Assembly: GCA_963705495.1 (NCBI GenBank)
Contig: CAVPJQ010000003.1
Coordinates: 186,001-250,000 of the forward strand
DNA length: 64,000 bases
Direction of reading: 5' to 3'
Source of the DNA: DATBVX01 sp963705495
GTDB taxonomy: Bacteria > Pseudomonadota > Gammaproteobacteria > Steroidobacterales > Steroidobacteraceae
The notes under the pieces were generated by a model that worked only from the letters and a program-made list of their open reading frames with translations, was not told where the DNA came from and made no database searches. Every line of letters begins with the position of its first letter. Position 1 is the stretch's first letter. Shown here one piece after another: positions 38,247 to 47,683 of the stretch. A program made the translations under genes and the position numbers.

Positions 38247-39125
38247 ATGTCCTGGTTCGAGAAAATCATGCCTTCGCGGATCAAGACCGAACGGCGGACC
38301 CGTTCGGTGCCTGAGGGCGTATGGATCAAGTGCCCGGCCTGCGATGCGGTGCTCTACCGGGCGGAACTCGAACGCAATATTCACGTCTGCCCGAAGTGCG
38401 GTCATCACAACCGCATCGGCGCGCGCGAGCGCCTGCTGAAGTTTCTCGATCCTGGCTCTGCGAGCGAGCTTGCGGCAGGCGTGGAACCCGACGATCCGCT
38501 CAAGTTCCGCGACAGCAAGCGCTATCGGGATCGATTGACCCAGGCGCAACGCTCGACTGGCGAGAAGGACGCGCTGATCGTGATGGCCGGAACGCTCAAA
38601 GGCCTGGAAGTGGTTGCGGCCGCGTTTGAATTCCGCTTTCTCGGCGGTTCGATGGGCTCGGTGGTGGGGGAGCGCTTCGTGCGCGCCGTGGATCATTGCC
38701 TGGAACATCGCATGGGGCTGGTGTGCTTCTGCGCGAGCGGGGGCGCCCGCATGCAGGAGGCGCTTTATTCCCTGCTGCAGATGTCGAAGACCAGCGCCGC
38801 ACTGGCGCGCCTGGCCAAAGCGCGCCTGCCGTTCATTTCGGTGCTTACGGATCCGACCACCGGGGGCGTGTCGGCCAGTCTCGCGATGCTCGGCGATGTA
38901 AATATCGCTGAGCCGCGGGCGCTGATCGGCTTTGCGGGGCCGCGCGTGATCCAGCAGACCGTTCGCGAGACACTGCCGGAAGGGTTTCAGCGCAGTGAAT
39001 TCCTGCTCGAGCACGGTGCGCTCGACATGATCGTCGATCGCCGCGACCTGCGTGATCGGATCGCCGAGCTCCTGCGCCTGCTTCTCAACAAGCCTGCGAA
39101 TGGCAGTGCGTCGGACGCCGTGTAG
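38247..39125 (+). CDS. accD: Acetyl-CoA carboxylase carboxyltransferase subunit beta
   Basis: 292 residues; with AccA transfers carboxyl from biotin to acetyl-CoA, the committed step of fatty acid synthesis. The zinc ribbon is CPAC...CPKC (residues about 28-50). The crotonase-like core has FCASGGARMQE and DPTTGGVSASLAMLGD. It lies 20 bases after truA and just before folC, a common gammaproteobacterial order. Confidence 0.97.
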   Translation: MSWFEKIMPSRIKTERRTRSVPEGVWIKCPACDAVLYRAELERNIHVCPKCGHHNRIGARERLLKFLDPGSASELAAGVEPDDPLKFRDSKRYRDRLTQAQRSTGEKDALIVMAGTLKGLEVVAAAFEFRFLGGSMGSVVGERFVRAVDHCLEHRMGLVCFCASGGARMQEALYSLLQMSKTSAALARLAKARLPFISVLTDPTTGGVSASLAMLGDVNIAEPRALIGFAGPRVIQQTVRETLPEGFQRSEFLLEHGALDMIVDRRDLRDRIAELLRLLLNKPANGSASDAV

Positions 39126-39160
39126 CGGGACGGATGTCATGTCCGGGGGGCCCATTCAAC

Positions 39161-40462
39161 ATGCGCTTTCGCACTCTCGAGGAATGGTTGCGGTGGCAGG
39201 AGGGTCTGCATCCGCACAGCATCGATCTCGGCCTGGAGCGCGTCAGTGCAGTCGCCACTGACCTCGGCCTGGTGCAGTTCAAGTGCCCGGTCCTGACGGT
39301 TGGCGGCACTAACGGCAAGGGCTCCTGTGTCGCACTGCTGGAGGCGATGCTGGTCGCCGGTGGTTACCGTGTCGGAGCATTCACCTCACCGCACCTGGTG
39401 CGTTACAACGAGCGCATCAAGATCGGCGGTCGTCTGGCGACAGACGATGAGTTGATCGACGCCTTCGCGCGCATCGATGCCGCCCGCGGCGAGCGCAGCC
39501 TCACTTTTTTCGAGTTCAATACCCTCGCCGCGCTGCTGCTGTTTCAGCGTGAATCGCTGCACGCGGTGCTGCTCGAGGTCGGGCTCGGCGGGCGTCTGGA
39601 CGCAGTCAACATCGTGGATGCGGACGTGGCGTTGCTCACGTCGGTCGCACTCGATCATTGCGAATGGCTGGGTAGCACGGTGGAGGAGATTGGGCGCGAA
39701 AAAGCCGGCATCTTTCGTACTAGGCGTCCTGCCGTGCTCGGGAGTGCGGCCATGCCGCAATCGGTGTTTGCAGCGGCGCACGCGTTGGGCGCGCAACTCA
39801 GGATTCCGGGTATCGATTTTCACTTCCGGACGGGAACCGACCGCTGGGAATGGGCTGACCGCAATTGGCGCCTGCACGGCCTGCCGCTGCCGGCGTTGGC
39901 TGGACAGCGACAGCCCGCCAATGCGGCGACCGCGATCGCTGCGCTGTCGGCATTACGCAGCCGACTGCCGATCGAAGCGAGCGCCATTGCACGCGGGTTG
40001 CGCGAAGTGAGACTGCGCGGGCGCTTTGAAATCGTGCCGGGAGAACCCCAGTGGATTGTGGACGTCGCGCACAACGCGGAGGCCGCCGAGCTGTTGGCCA
40101 CGAATCTGCGCGCGCTGCCTGCCAGCGGTCGGACTCTGGCCGTCATCGGCGTGCTCAGGGACAAGGACGTCGCGGCGCTCGTCGCACCGCTGTTGCCACT
40201 CGTCGATCAATGGATTGCCGCGGGCACCTCCGGCCCGAGAGGCATGAGCGCTGCGGAACTGCGCGCGCGTTCGGCACCGAGACTCGATAATCATTGCGTC
40301 GAGGCAGCAGACATTGCCGAGGCGTGTCGCGTCGCGCGCTCTGAAGCGCGAGCGGGCGATCGCATTGTGGTGTTTGGCTCATTCCAGACGGCTGGCCCCG
40401 CGCTCGAATGGCTGGAACGTGAGTCGAGCCCATCCGCTATACTCGCGCGCCGCGGACGGTAA
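39161..40462 (+). CDS. folC: Bifunctional folylpolyglutamate/dihydrofolate synthase
   Basis: About 433 residues; adds glutamate to dihydropteroate and then to folates. The Mur-ligase P-loop is GGTNGKGSCVALLEAML; further motifs are TSPHLVRYNERI, LEVGLGGRLDAVNIV and VDVAHNAEAAELLA. The ATG at 39161 (MRFRTLEEWL) matches the family N-terminus; the frame also allows an ATG at 39134. The dedD ATG follows its stop by 4 bases. Confidence 0.95.
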   Translation: MRFRTLEEWLRWQEGLHPHSIDLGLERVSAVATDLGLVQFKCPVLTVGGTNGKGSCVALLEAMLVAGGYRVGAFTSPHLVRYNERIKIGGRLATDDELIDAFARIDAARGERSLTFFEFNTLAALLLFQRESLHAVLLEVGLGGRLDAVNIVDADVALLTSVALDHCEWLGSTVEEIGREKAGIFRTRRPAVLGSAAMPQSVFAAAHALGAQLRIPGIDFHFRTGTDRWEWADRNWRLHGLPLPALAGQRQPANAATAIAALSALRSRLPIEASAIARGLREVRLRGRFEIVPGEPQWIVDVAHNAEAAELLATNLRALPASGRTLAVIGVLRDKDVAALVAPLLPLVDQWIAAGTSGPRGMSAAELRARSAPRLDNHCVEAADIAEACRVARSEARAGDRIVVFGSFQTAGPALEWLERESSPSAILARRGR

Positions 40463-40466
40463 CCCC

Positions 40467-41042
40467 ATGGAGACACGAGTCAAAGCGAGGCTCATCGGCG
40501 CGCTCATCCTGGTGGCGTTGATCGTGCTGCTCGTGCCGGAAATGCTGTCGGGGCCGCGTCAAGGCCAGAAATCCCCGGGGGCCGGCGGCGCCGCGCAGAC
40601 CTACACGATCGATCTCACCGCACCCGCTGCCCGGGTTACGCCCAGTGCGACTGACAATGCACCTCCTGCTGCGCCTGCTGAGGATCTTCCGACCGAGACT
40701 GTTCACGTGGAATCGACATCTGAGCCGGCAGCTTCGCATCCGCCTGAGGAACCGGCCTCGGGCGGCACCGAATCACCACCGAGTGGTGGTGGCGTCGATA
40801 CCGGCGACCAATCAGCGTGGGTGGTACAGCTTGGCAGTTTCGCGAGCGAGGCCAATGCTGCACGTCTGGCGAGCCAGCTCAAGTCGCGCGGCTACAAGGC
40901 CTACGTATCGCGGCTCGGCTCGGGAAGCCGCACTCGCTTTCGCGTCCGTGTCGGCCCCGAACAGGAGCGTGCACGCGCCGAGGATCTTGCCGAACGCCTG
41001 CGCCGTGACGGACGCCAGGCAGTCGTAGTGCCCAACTCTTGA
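40467..41042 (+). CDS. dedD: SPOR-domain cell-division protein (DedD-like)
   Basis: 191 residues. A single N-terminal transmembrane helix (LIGALILVALIVLLVPEML) leads into a Pro/Glu/Ser-rich periplasmic linker. A C-terminal SPOR domain (from about residue 117, SAWVVQLGSFASEANAARLA) binds denuded glycan at the septum. The frame is open further upstream inside folC, but the ATG at 40467 gives a proper membrane anchor. TATACT at 40438-40443 may be a -10 element. The gene symbol follows synteny with cvpA-purF. Confidence 0.88.
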   Translation: METRVKARLIGALILVALIVLLVPEMLSGPRQGQKSPGAGGAAQTYTIDLTAPAARVTPSATDNAPPAAPAEDLPTETVHVESTSEPAASHPPEEPASGGTESPPSGGGVDTGDQSAWVVQLGSFASEANAARLASQLKSRGYKAYVSRLGSGSRTRFRVRVGPEQERARAEDLAERLRRDGRQAVVVPNS

Positions 41043-41182
41043 TCCTCCTGACCTACGTCCTCATGTCGGGGTTCGGTCTTGCGGAGTGAGAAGCGCATCA
41101 GGGTTTGCCGGATGCGAGGCAAGCCGGCGGTCAGTTCAGCTAGAATGCGCGCCTTCTCGAAGGCGGAGTACTTGCGCTCTGC

Positions 41183-41668
41183 ATGAACGGCGCTGACTGG
41201 ATCATCCTGAGCATCATTGCCATCTCCTCGCTCGTCGGCGCCTGGCGCGGCTTCATGCGCGAGGCGATCTCGCTGGGCGCCTGGGTGCTTGGGGTGTGGC
41301 TGGCATGGACTTTCGCTGGTGTGCTCGAGCCACATCTCGGAGGACTGCTGGCCCACGACCAGGTGAGGGTCTGGGTCGCGCGATTGATCATCCTGGTGGG
41401 CGTAGTGTTGCTGGGAGTCGTGGTCGGATTCTTCGTCACCCGGTTCGCGCACTACTCGCCATTCGGCAACATCGATCGCCTGCTCGGCATATTGTTCGGA
41501 TTGCTGCGCGGGGCAGTCATCGTAGGACTGTTTGCGATCCTGGGACAGCTCGTGAAGCTCGACGAGGAGTCCTGGTGGAAGCGCTCGGCGCTGATGCCTT
41601 ATGCGAGCACCGTCGGCGAATGGATGCGCGCCATTGCGGACGATGTGGAACTGCCTGAGCCCAGATAA
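41183..41668 (+). CDS. cvpA: CvpA family membrane protein
   Basis: 161 residues with about four transmembrane segments; ADWIILSIIAISSLVGAWRG at the N-terminus and GNIDRLLGILFGLLRG in the middle are typical of CvpA. Originally linked to colicin V export in E. coli, the family is also tied to envelope and bile tolerance. It directly precedes purF as in most gammaproteobacteria. A TAGAAT (41141-41146) lies 37 bases upstream. Confidence 0.93.
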   Translation: MNGADWIILSIIAISSLVGAWRGFMREAISLGAWVLGVWLAWTFAGVLEPHLGGLLAHDQVRVWVARLIILVGVVLLGVVVGFFVTRFAHYSPFGNIDRLLGILFGLLRGAVIVGLFAILGQLVKLDEESWWKRSALMPYASTVGEWMRAIADDVELPEPR

Positions 41669-41688
41669 CTTCGGGAGCAGACTCAAAA

Positions 41689-43200
41689 ATGTGCGGCATC
41701 GTCGGCATGGTTGGAACTTCGGTCGTCAACCAGCGTATCTACGACGCATTGACCGTCCTGCAGCATCGCGGGCAGGACGCCGCGGGCATCATGACCTCCC
41801 AGGACGGGGAGCTGTTTCAGCGCAAGGGCAGCGGCCTGGTGCGCGACGTTTTCCAGCAGCGCCACATGCTGCAGTTGAAAGGAAACGTCGGGATCGGCCA
41901 TGTGCGCTACCCGACGGCGGGGTGTGACAGCGCCTCAGAAGCGCAGCCCTTCTATGTGAATGCCCCGTACGGGATCTGCCTGGGGCACAACGGCAATCTC
42001 ACCAACATGGCTGAGCTCGCCGAGGTACTGGTGCGCGAGGACCGCCGCCATCTCAACAGCGAATCCGATTCCGAAGTGCTGCTCAACGTGTTCGCTTCCG
42101 AGCTGCAACGCGTCGGTACACCACGCATCACGCCGGCCGACGTCTTCGCTGCGTTGAGCGCGGTATATCGTCGCTGCCGCGGTGGTTATGCGGTGGTCGC
42201 GATGATCATCGGGCACGGCATCCTCGGTTTTCGAGACCCGCACGGCATTCGGCCGCTGGTGATCGGCAAGCGCGATACCAGCAAGGGTCCCGAGTACATG
42301 CTGGCGTCAGAGAGCGTTGCCCTCGACATGCTGGGCTTCGAGCTGGTGCGTGATGTGGCGCCCGGCGAAGTGGTCTTCATCGATGAGCAGGGCCGTTTCT
42401 ACGCCCAGCAGTGTGTCGCCGGCGCGCGGCATACCCCGTGCATTTTCGAGTACGTCTATTTTGCACGGCCGGACTCGATCATCGACAACATCTCGGTCTA
42501 CAAGGCTCGGCTGCGCATGGGCGAGCGGCTCGCGGAACAGATCCGGCGCGATCGGCCGGAGCATGACATCGACGTCGTGATCCCAATCCCGGACACGAGC
42601 CGCACGAGTGCGGTCCAGGTCGCACAGCTTCTCGGCGTCAAATACCGGGAAGGATTCATCAAGAATCGCTACATCGGTCGCACCTTCATCATGCCCGGCC
42701 AGGAGCAGCGCGAGAAATCGGTGCGCAGCAAGCTCAATGCGATTGATCTGGAGTTTCGCGGCAAGAACGTGCTGCTGGTCGATGACTCGATCGTACGCGG
42801 CACGACCTCGGCACAGATCATCGAGATGGCGCGTGAGGCGGGCGCTCGCAAGGTCTATTTCGCTTCCGCAGCACCGCCGGTTCGGTTCCCGAACGTTTAC
42901 GGCATTGACATGCCTGCGACTTCGGAACTCGTGGCAGCGGGCCGAAGCGATGCAGAGGTGGCTGAGATCATCGGCGCGGACTGGCTTATCTACCAGAGCC
43001 TCGATGACCTGGTACACGCGGTGCGTCACGACAACGCCAAGATCGAAGAATTCGATACCTCCTGCTTCTCCGGCGAATACGTCACCGGGGATGTCACGCC
43101 GGAGTACCTGCAGCGCCTGCAGACCGAGCGCTCCGATGAGGCGAAATCACGCCGCAGAGCCGAGCGCCGCCGCACGCTGCGTGCTGTACGCCCGGTTTGA
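41689..43200 (+). CDS. purF: Amidophosphoribosyltransferase
   Basis: 503 residues; first committed step of purine synthesis, PRPP plus glutamine to phosphoribosylamine. The N-terminal nucleophile Cys follows the initiator Met directly (MCGIVGMVG). The glutaminase domain has HVRYPTAG, and the PRPP-binding motif is VLLVDDSIVRGTTS. It starts 20 bases after cvpA. The last ~20 residues are basic. Confidence 0.97.
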   Translation: MCGIVGMVGTSVVNQRIYDALTVLQHRGQDAAGIMTSQDGELFQRKGSGLVRDVFQQRHMLQLKGNVGIGHVRYPTAGCDSASEAQPFYVNAPYGICLGHNGNLTNMAELAEVLVREDRRHLNSESDSEVLLNVFASELQRVGTPRITPADVFAALSAVYRRCRGGYAVVAMIIGHGILGFRDPHGIRPLVIGKRDTSKGPEYMLASESVALDMLGFELVRDVAPGEVVFIDEQGRFYAQQCVAGARHTPCIFEYVYFARPDSIIDNISVYKARLRMGERLAEQIRRDRPEHDIDVVIPIPDTSRTSAVQVAQLLGVKYREGFIKNRYIGRTFIMPGQEQREKSVRSKLNAIDLEFRGKNVLLVDDSIVRGTTSAQIIEMAREAGARKVYFASAAPPVRFPNVYGIDMPATSELVAAGRSDAEVAEIIGADWLIYQSLDDLVHAVRHDNAKIEEFDTSCFSGEYVTGDVTPEYLQRLQTERSDEAKSRRRAERRRTLRAVRPV

Positions 43201-43239
43201 CCGCGCCGGTTCGCCCCGACGGCGAATTCGTGCAACTCC

Positions 43240-44463
43240 ATGGATGACGCTCATGCGCTACTGCTGGGTATCTGGCAGCAGGCACTTGCCGCAGTTGACG
43301 GGCGTCGTCGAGTTCGTGCAGCGCTGACAGACCTGCCTTCGGGCGATCCGTGGCAGATCATTGCCGTAGGCAAGGCCGCAGCGGCGATGACGCTCGGAGC
43401 GATCGACGCGCTGAGATCACCAGTCGCGCATGCGCTGGTCATTTCAAAGGCCGGCCATTTTCCCGCCGAGCTCGATTCTCATGCGCAGGTCGAGCAGCTG
43501 GTGACCGGACATCCGATCCCCGACCAGGGCACGCTTGCCGCGGGTGCTCGGTTGCTCGATGTGCTGGCATCGCTACCGTCGAATCGGCGCGTGCTGTTTC
43601 TCATCTCCGGCGGCAGCTCGAGCCTCGTCGAAGTGCTGCCTTCGGGCGCAAGTCTCGAGGATCTGCAGCAGCTGAACGCCTGGGCACTTGCGAGCGGGCG
43701 GGACATCGAGGCGCTGAATTCGATTCGCAAGCGCCTCTCGTTGCTCAAGGGCGGGCGCTTGCTGAAGTATCTTGGCGATCGCGAAGCATTGGCCCTGTTG
43801 ATCTCCGATGTGCCTGGCGACGATCCGAATGTGATCGGTTCGGGCCTGGTGGGCGAGCCAAAGGTCGAGGCTTTGCCGTCGGGCTTACCGCGATGGCTGG
43901 AGGCACTCCTGGCAAGAGCTCCTGCAGGGAACCCCACGGTGCAGTCGTGCAGGATTACCCGACGGGTCATCGCGACGCTCGATGACGCTCTTGCGGCCGC
44001 AGGGCAGGCAGGACTTGCGCTGGGCCTCGCGACTGGCAGAGCCCCTGGACGATTCGCGGGCGATGCCATCGAGCTCGCCACCGGTTTTTGCCACGAGCTC
44101 AAGGTGGGCCCCACGGGCTTGCGGATCTGGGGCGGGGAATCGACGGTGCGCCTGCCGGCGAATCCGGGTCGCGGTGGGCGCAATCAGCATCTGGCCCTCG
44201 CCGCGGCACGGCTCCTGGTATCGCACGATGAGCTCACGTTGCTCGCTGCCGGCACGGACGGCACCGATGGCCCCTCCGCCGATGCCGGAGCGATCGTCGA
44301 CAGCGAGACCGTCGAACGCGGGACGCTCGGCGGACTCGATGCCGACGATTGCCTCGCCAGGGCCGATTCAGGAGCCTTCCTGGAGGCTTCCGGCGATCTG
44401 CTGCATTCCGGGCCGACAGGAACCAACGTCGGCGACGTAGTGCTCGGCATCAAGCGAGTGTGA
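43240..44463 (+). CDS. Glycerate 2-kinase, class II (MOFRL family)
   Basis: 407 residues. The family phosphorylates D-glycerate to 2-phosphoglycerate. Motifs: AVGKAAAAM near the N-terminus, GHPIPDQGT, LISGGSSSLVEVL, LNSIRKRLSLLKGGRL, SDVPGDDPNVIGSG and the MOFRL C-terminal GRGGRNQHLALA with GTDGTDGPS. It would feed glyoxylate- or serine-derived glycerate into glycolysis. It lies 39 bases after purF; no other glycerate-pathway gene is adjacent. Confidence 0.9.
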   Translation: MDDAHALLLGIWQQALAAVDGRRRVRAALTDLPSGDPWQIIAVGKAAAAMTLGAIDALRSPVAHALVISKAGHFPAELDSHAQVEQLVTGHPIPDQGTLAAGARLLDVLASLPSNRRVLFLISGGSSSLVEVLPSGASLEDLQQLNAWALASGRDIEALNSIRKRLSLLKGGRLLKYLGDREALALLISDVPGDDPNVIGSGLVGEPKVEALPSGLPRWLEALLARAPAGNPTVQSCRITRRVIATLDDALAAAGQAGLALGLATGRAPGRFAGDAIELATGFCHELKVGPTGLRIWGGESTVRLPANPGRGGRNQHLALAAARLLVSHDELTLLAAGTDGTDGPSADAGAIVDSETVERGTLGGLDADDCLARADSGAFLEASGDLLHSGPTGTNVGDVVLGIKRV

Positions 44464-44542
44464 CGGGGATCACATTCGCGCCCCGCAATCCGATGTGATT
44501 GAATGCGCCGGGCGCTCACAGCGTGCATCCGGGTCGCAGTGC

Positions 44543-45808
44543 ATGACGGTCAAGCTCCTGCTGATCGACGATGAAGCGGTGTTCCGCCAGCTTCTGCGCC
44601 ATCACATCACGATTGAATGGCCTGACGCGGCGATCTCCGAGCACGATCCCGTTGTCGACGGGAAGCTCGCGCCCGAATTCACTGCTGCGGGTTTCGAAGC
44701 AGTCATCCTCGATCAGGACCTCGTCGCCGAGAAAGGCATTGAATGGCTCGCCGACTTGAGCGCGCGGCCGGGTTTTCCGCCGATCATTTTCCTCACCCCG
44801 ACGAGCGATGACGAGGTAGTGCTGCCCGCCCTGCGTGCTGGCGCTGAAGCGTGCATCAGCAAGACCAAGATCGATCACCGGCGCTTCATCGGCGCGGTGC
44901 GCGAAGCGACTCGCAAGCGCAAGCGCCAGCTCACCCTCCTGCGCGGCAGCGCGCAGCAGCAGCAAGCCTATCGCTTCGGCAACGTGACGATTCGAGGCCA
45001 GCGCTACGTTCGCACCATCGCGACGGGCGCCATAGCGACTGTCTACCTCGCGGAGAGCGAGCGCGTGGGAGCGCTCGTGGTGCTCAAGGTACTCAGCCAG
45101 GTCCCGGACGTCGTGGAGGGCAGGGGTACATTCGATCGCTTCCTGCAGGAATACGAAGTGGTGTCGAAGGTCGAGCATCCGAACGTGGTGCGCATTTACG
45201 ATCTGGGTGTCGCGGACGATCATGCCTATATCGCGATGGAGTACTTCGCCGCCGGCGATCTGCGTGCCCGGATGCGACAGAAGGTCACGCCCGCTCAGGC
45301 GCTCGTGTATCTGAGGCAGATGGCTGCCGCATTGCAGGCGATTCATGGGGTAGGCGTCCTGCATCGCGACCTTAAGCCGGGCAACGTTATGTTGCGGGCC
45401 AACGGCTCGCTGGCGCTGATCGACTTCGGGCTCGCGAAGCAGCTCCAGCTGGACGCGGAAATCACCGCGACCGGCGAGATCTTTGGCACGCCCTACTACA
45501 TGAGCCCGGAACAGGGCCATGGCGCTGAGGTCGACGAGCGCAGCGATATCTATAGCCTGGGCGTGATGTTCTTCGAGATGCTGATGGGCAAGAAACCCTA
45601 TCTCGCCGGTACGCCCATGGCGGTCATCTACAAGCACAGCCACGCGCCGCTGCCGCCACTCGAAGATGAGATGGCGTACCTCGAGCCGTTGGTTCACAAG
45701 CTGCTCGCCAAAGAGCCGCGCGAGCGGTACCAGACTGCCGAAGAGCTGATCCGGGCGATCGACGCATTACCTGCCGAGCAGGTTGAACAGGCCGCCGTCG
45801 GGGCGTGA
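44543..45808 (+). CDS. Response-regulator receiver / Ser-Thr kinase fusion
   Basis: 421 residues. The receiver domain (1-122) keeps the acidic pair Asp9/Asp10, phospho-acceptor Asp57 in VILDQDLV, Thr85 and Lys107. A short linker joins it to a PknB-like kinase (about 148-410) with Lys182, HRDLKPGN (Asp276), DFG (Asp294) and YYMSPEQ. The glycine loop is degenerate (IATGAIATVY keeps only the middle glycine). No DNA-binding or membrane domain is present. The layout suggests a histidine kinase sets the state of the Ser/Thr kinase. The frame reaches back to 44495, but the ATG at 44543 starts the receiver. It overlaps miaE by GTGA. Confidence 0.85.
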   Translation: MTVKLLLIDDEAVFRQLLRHHITIEWPDAAISEHDPVVDGKLAPEFTAAGFEAVILDQDLVAEKGIEWLADLSARPGFPPIIFLTPTSDDEVVLPALRAGAEACISKTKIDHRRFIGAVREATRKRKRQLTLLRGSAQQQQAYRFGNVTIRGQRYVRTIATGAIATVYLAESERVGALVVLKVLSQVPDVVEGRGTFDRFLQEYEVVSKVEHPNVVRIYDLGVADDHAYIAMEYFAAGDLRARMRQKVTPAQALVYLRQMAAALQAIHGVGVLHRDLKPGNVMLRANGSLALIDFGLAKQLQLDAEITATGEIFGTPYYMSPEQGHGAEVDERSDIYSLGVMFFEMLMGKKPYLAGTPMAVIYKHSHAPLPPLEDEMAYLEPLVHKLLAKEPRERYQTAEELIRAIDALPAEQVEQAAVGA

Positions 45809-46449
45809 GCGTGACATCGGTGCGAGCGTCGGGCGAGAGCCCGGCTCCTGATCCATTCGATCTGCTGTGTGTCGCGACGCCGGCCAGCTGGGTTGAAGCC
45901 GCGCGCTCGCGCTGGCAGGAATTGCTGCTCGACCATGCGAACTGCGAGAAGAAAGCGGCCTCGACCGCTCTCAGCCTGATCTTCACGTACGCCGACGATA
46001 CTGCGCTCACCTGCGAGTTATCGCGCCTGGCACGCGAAGAGCTGCGTCACTACGAACAGGTACAGCGCATACTGTCGCGACTGCGCGTGCAGTATCGCCG
46101 TATGAAGCCCGGGCGCTATGCCGAGACGCTCCGCCGCGCCGTGCGCTCCCATGAGCCGGGACGGCAGCTGGACCTGCTGGTCTGCGGTGCACTCATCGAG
46201 GCGCGCTCGTGCGAGCGTTTCGCAGCGATCGCACCAGAACTTCAGGAGCCGCTGCGTGGCTTCTACACTGCTCTCGCCGAAGCCGAAGCACGCCACTTCG
46301 ATGTGTACCTGCGCCTCGCCGCCCGGACGGCGGCGGACGATGAGATCGATATCAGAAAGCGCGAGCTCGCTCAGCTCGAGGCGCAATTGATCGACACGCC
46401 GGATGCGCAGTTCCGCTTTCACTCAGGCGTGCCGTCGGGATCCGGCTGA
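45805..46449 (+). CDS. miaE: tRNA-(ms2io6A) hydroxylase MiaE
   Basis: 214 residues; oxygen-dependent diiron enzyme hydroxylating the isopentenyl group of ms2i6A at tRNA position 37. Iron ligands are spread over four helices: DHANCEKKAAS, REELRHYEQV, IEARSCERF and EAEARHFDVYL. The GTG start at 45805 overlaps the stop of the receiver-kinase gene, implying translational coupling. MiaA and MiaB genes are not in the window. Confidence 0.92.
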   Translation: MSVTSVRASGESPAPDPFDLLCVATPASWVEAARSRWQELLLDHANCEKKAASTALSLIFTYADDTALTCELSRLAREELRHYEQVQRILSRLRVQYRRMKPGRYAETLRRAVRSHEPGRQLDLLVCGALIEARSCERFAAIAPELQEPLRGFYTALAEAEARHFDVYLRLAARTAADDEIDIRKRELAQLEAQLIDTPDAQFRFHSGVPSGSG

Positions 46450-46463
46450 GTGGGTGGTACACG

Positions 46464-46955
46464 GTGAGCCTGCGCATCGTAGATGCTGACACCACGACGC
46501 TCCCGATCGTGCATGCGTTGTTCAGCGAGTACGCCGCGTGGCTCAACATCGACCTGGAGTTCCAGAACTTCAAAGATGAGCTGGCGGATCTTCCCGGTGC
46601 CTATGGGGCGCCACGCGGCGCGCTGCTGCTCGCCTGGATCGACGACTCGGTAGCCGGCTGCGTGGCGATGCGTCCGCTCGAGGATGAGATCTGCGAAATG
46701 AAGCGACTGTGGGTGCGCCCCGACTCTCGCGGCCGTGGAGTGGGTGAAGCCCTGGCGCGCGCGATCATGCAGCGGGCCGCGCAATCCGGCTATACGCGCA
46801 TGCGCCTCGATACACTACCAAGGATGGCGGCGGCGCAGTCGATCTATGCAGTCTTGGGTTTTCGGCCGATTGGTCCTTACTACCGCAATCCCGATGTTTG
46901 CACCGTGTATCTGGAAGCACCGCTCGCAGAACGGCCGGATCGGGGCGGCGACTAG
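46464..46955 (+). CDS. GNAT family N-acetyltransferase
   Basis: 163 residues with a GTG start at 46464. The acetyl-CoA-binding motif A is VRPDSRGRGVGEALARAIM, and the C-terminal IYAVLGFRPIGPYYRNP is typical of small-molecule or peptide acetyltransferases. The substrate is unknown. It follows miaE by 14 bases and overlaps the lpxH end by 4 bases on the opposite strand. Confidence 0.85.
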   Translation: MSLRIVDADTTTLPIVHALFSEYAAWLNIDLEFQNFKDELADLPGAYGAPRGALLLAWIDDSVAGCVAMRPLEDEICEMKRLWVRPDSRGRGVGEALARAIMQRAAQSGYTRMRLDTLPRMAAAQSIYAVLGFRPIGPYYRNPDVCTVYLEAPLAERPDRGGD

Positions 46956-47677
46956 TGTCGGTTCAGGCTCTGCAGGGCGAAGCCTTTCTCGTCCCAGCGC
47001 AGGACGCTTCCCTGTGCATGCCAATCGCCGAGAACGATTCGCGCGGCGGGTGAGCCGTCGAGATCGAAGCGATGCACATCGGGCCGGTGCGTATGTCCGT
47101 GCAGCAGCAATTTCACGCCCGCAGCCCGCATCGCCGCCAGCACTGCTTGAGGGTTCACATCCATGATGGCGTCCATCGCCTGGGCGATATGAGCCTTGCT
47201 GCCGGCGCGCGCCTGTTCGGCGAGCGTCAGGCGTTGCTCATGGCTCAGCGCCAGGAACATCTCCTGCCAGCCCGGATCGCGCACCATGGCGCGCAGCTTC
47301 TGATAGGCGTGATCGTCGGTGCACAGTGCATCACCGTGCATCGTCAGCACCCGCTCGCCGTGCAGGCTGATGATGGTTGGATCTTCGAGTAGTCGGCAGC
47401 CGCTCTCGGCACAGAAACGCCTGCCGAGCAGAAAATCACGGTTTCCATGCATCACGTAGCAGGGCACGCCCCCTGCAGTGAGCGCCTTCAGCGCGGCGAT
47501 AACGCCTTGCTTCTCCGGGTCTGGATCGTCATCGCCGATCCAGACCTCGAACAGATCCCCCAGGATATATAACGCCGCTGCCTCGCGGGCTTCGCCCGCG
47601 AGGAACTCGAGAAACTGCCCCGTGATTTCGGGGTGCTGAGCGTCGAGGTGCAGGTCCGAGACGAACAGCGTCTTCAT
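46952..47677 (-). CDS. lpxH: UDP-2,3-diacylglucosamine diphosphatase LpxH
   Basis: 241-residue calcineurin-like phosphoesterase of lipid A synthesis, giving lipid X. Metal-binding motifs: FVSDLHLD, LGDLFEVWIGDD, MHGNRDFLLG, TMHGDALCTDD and HGHTHRPDVH. It confirms an LPS-bearing Gram-negative host. lpxH-ppiB are adjacent as in Pseudomonas. Confidence 0.96.
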   Translation of the reverse strand: MKTLFVSDLHLDAQHPEITGQFLEFLAGEAREAAALYILGDLFEVWIGDDDPDPEKQGVIAALKALTAGGVPCYVMHGNRDFLLGRRFCAESGCRLLEDPTIISLHGERVLTMHGDALCTDDHAYQKLRAMVRDPGWQEMFLALSHEQRLTLAEQARAGSKAHIAQAMDAIMDVNPQAVLAAMRAAGVKLLLHGHTHRPDVHRFDLDGSPAARIVLGDWHAQGSVLRWDEKGFALQSLNRH

Positions 47678-47683
47678 GCGAGG

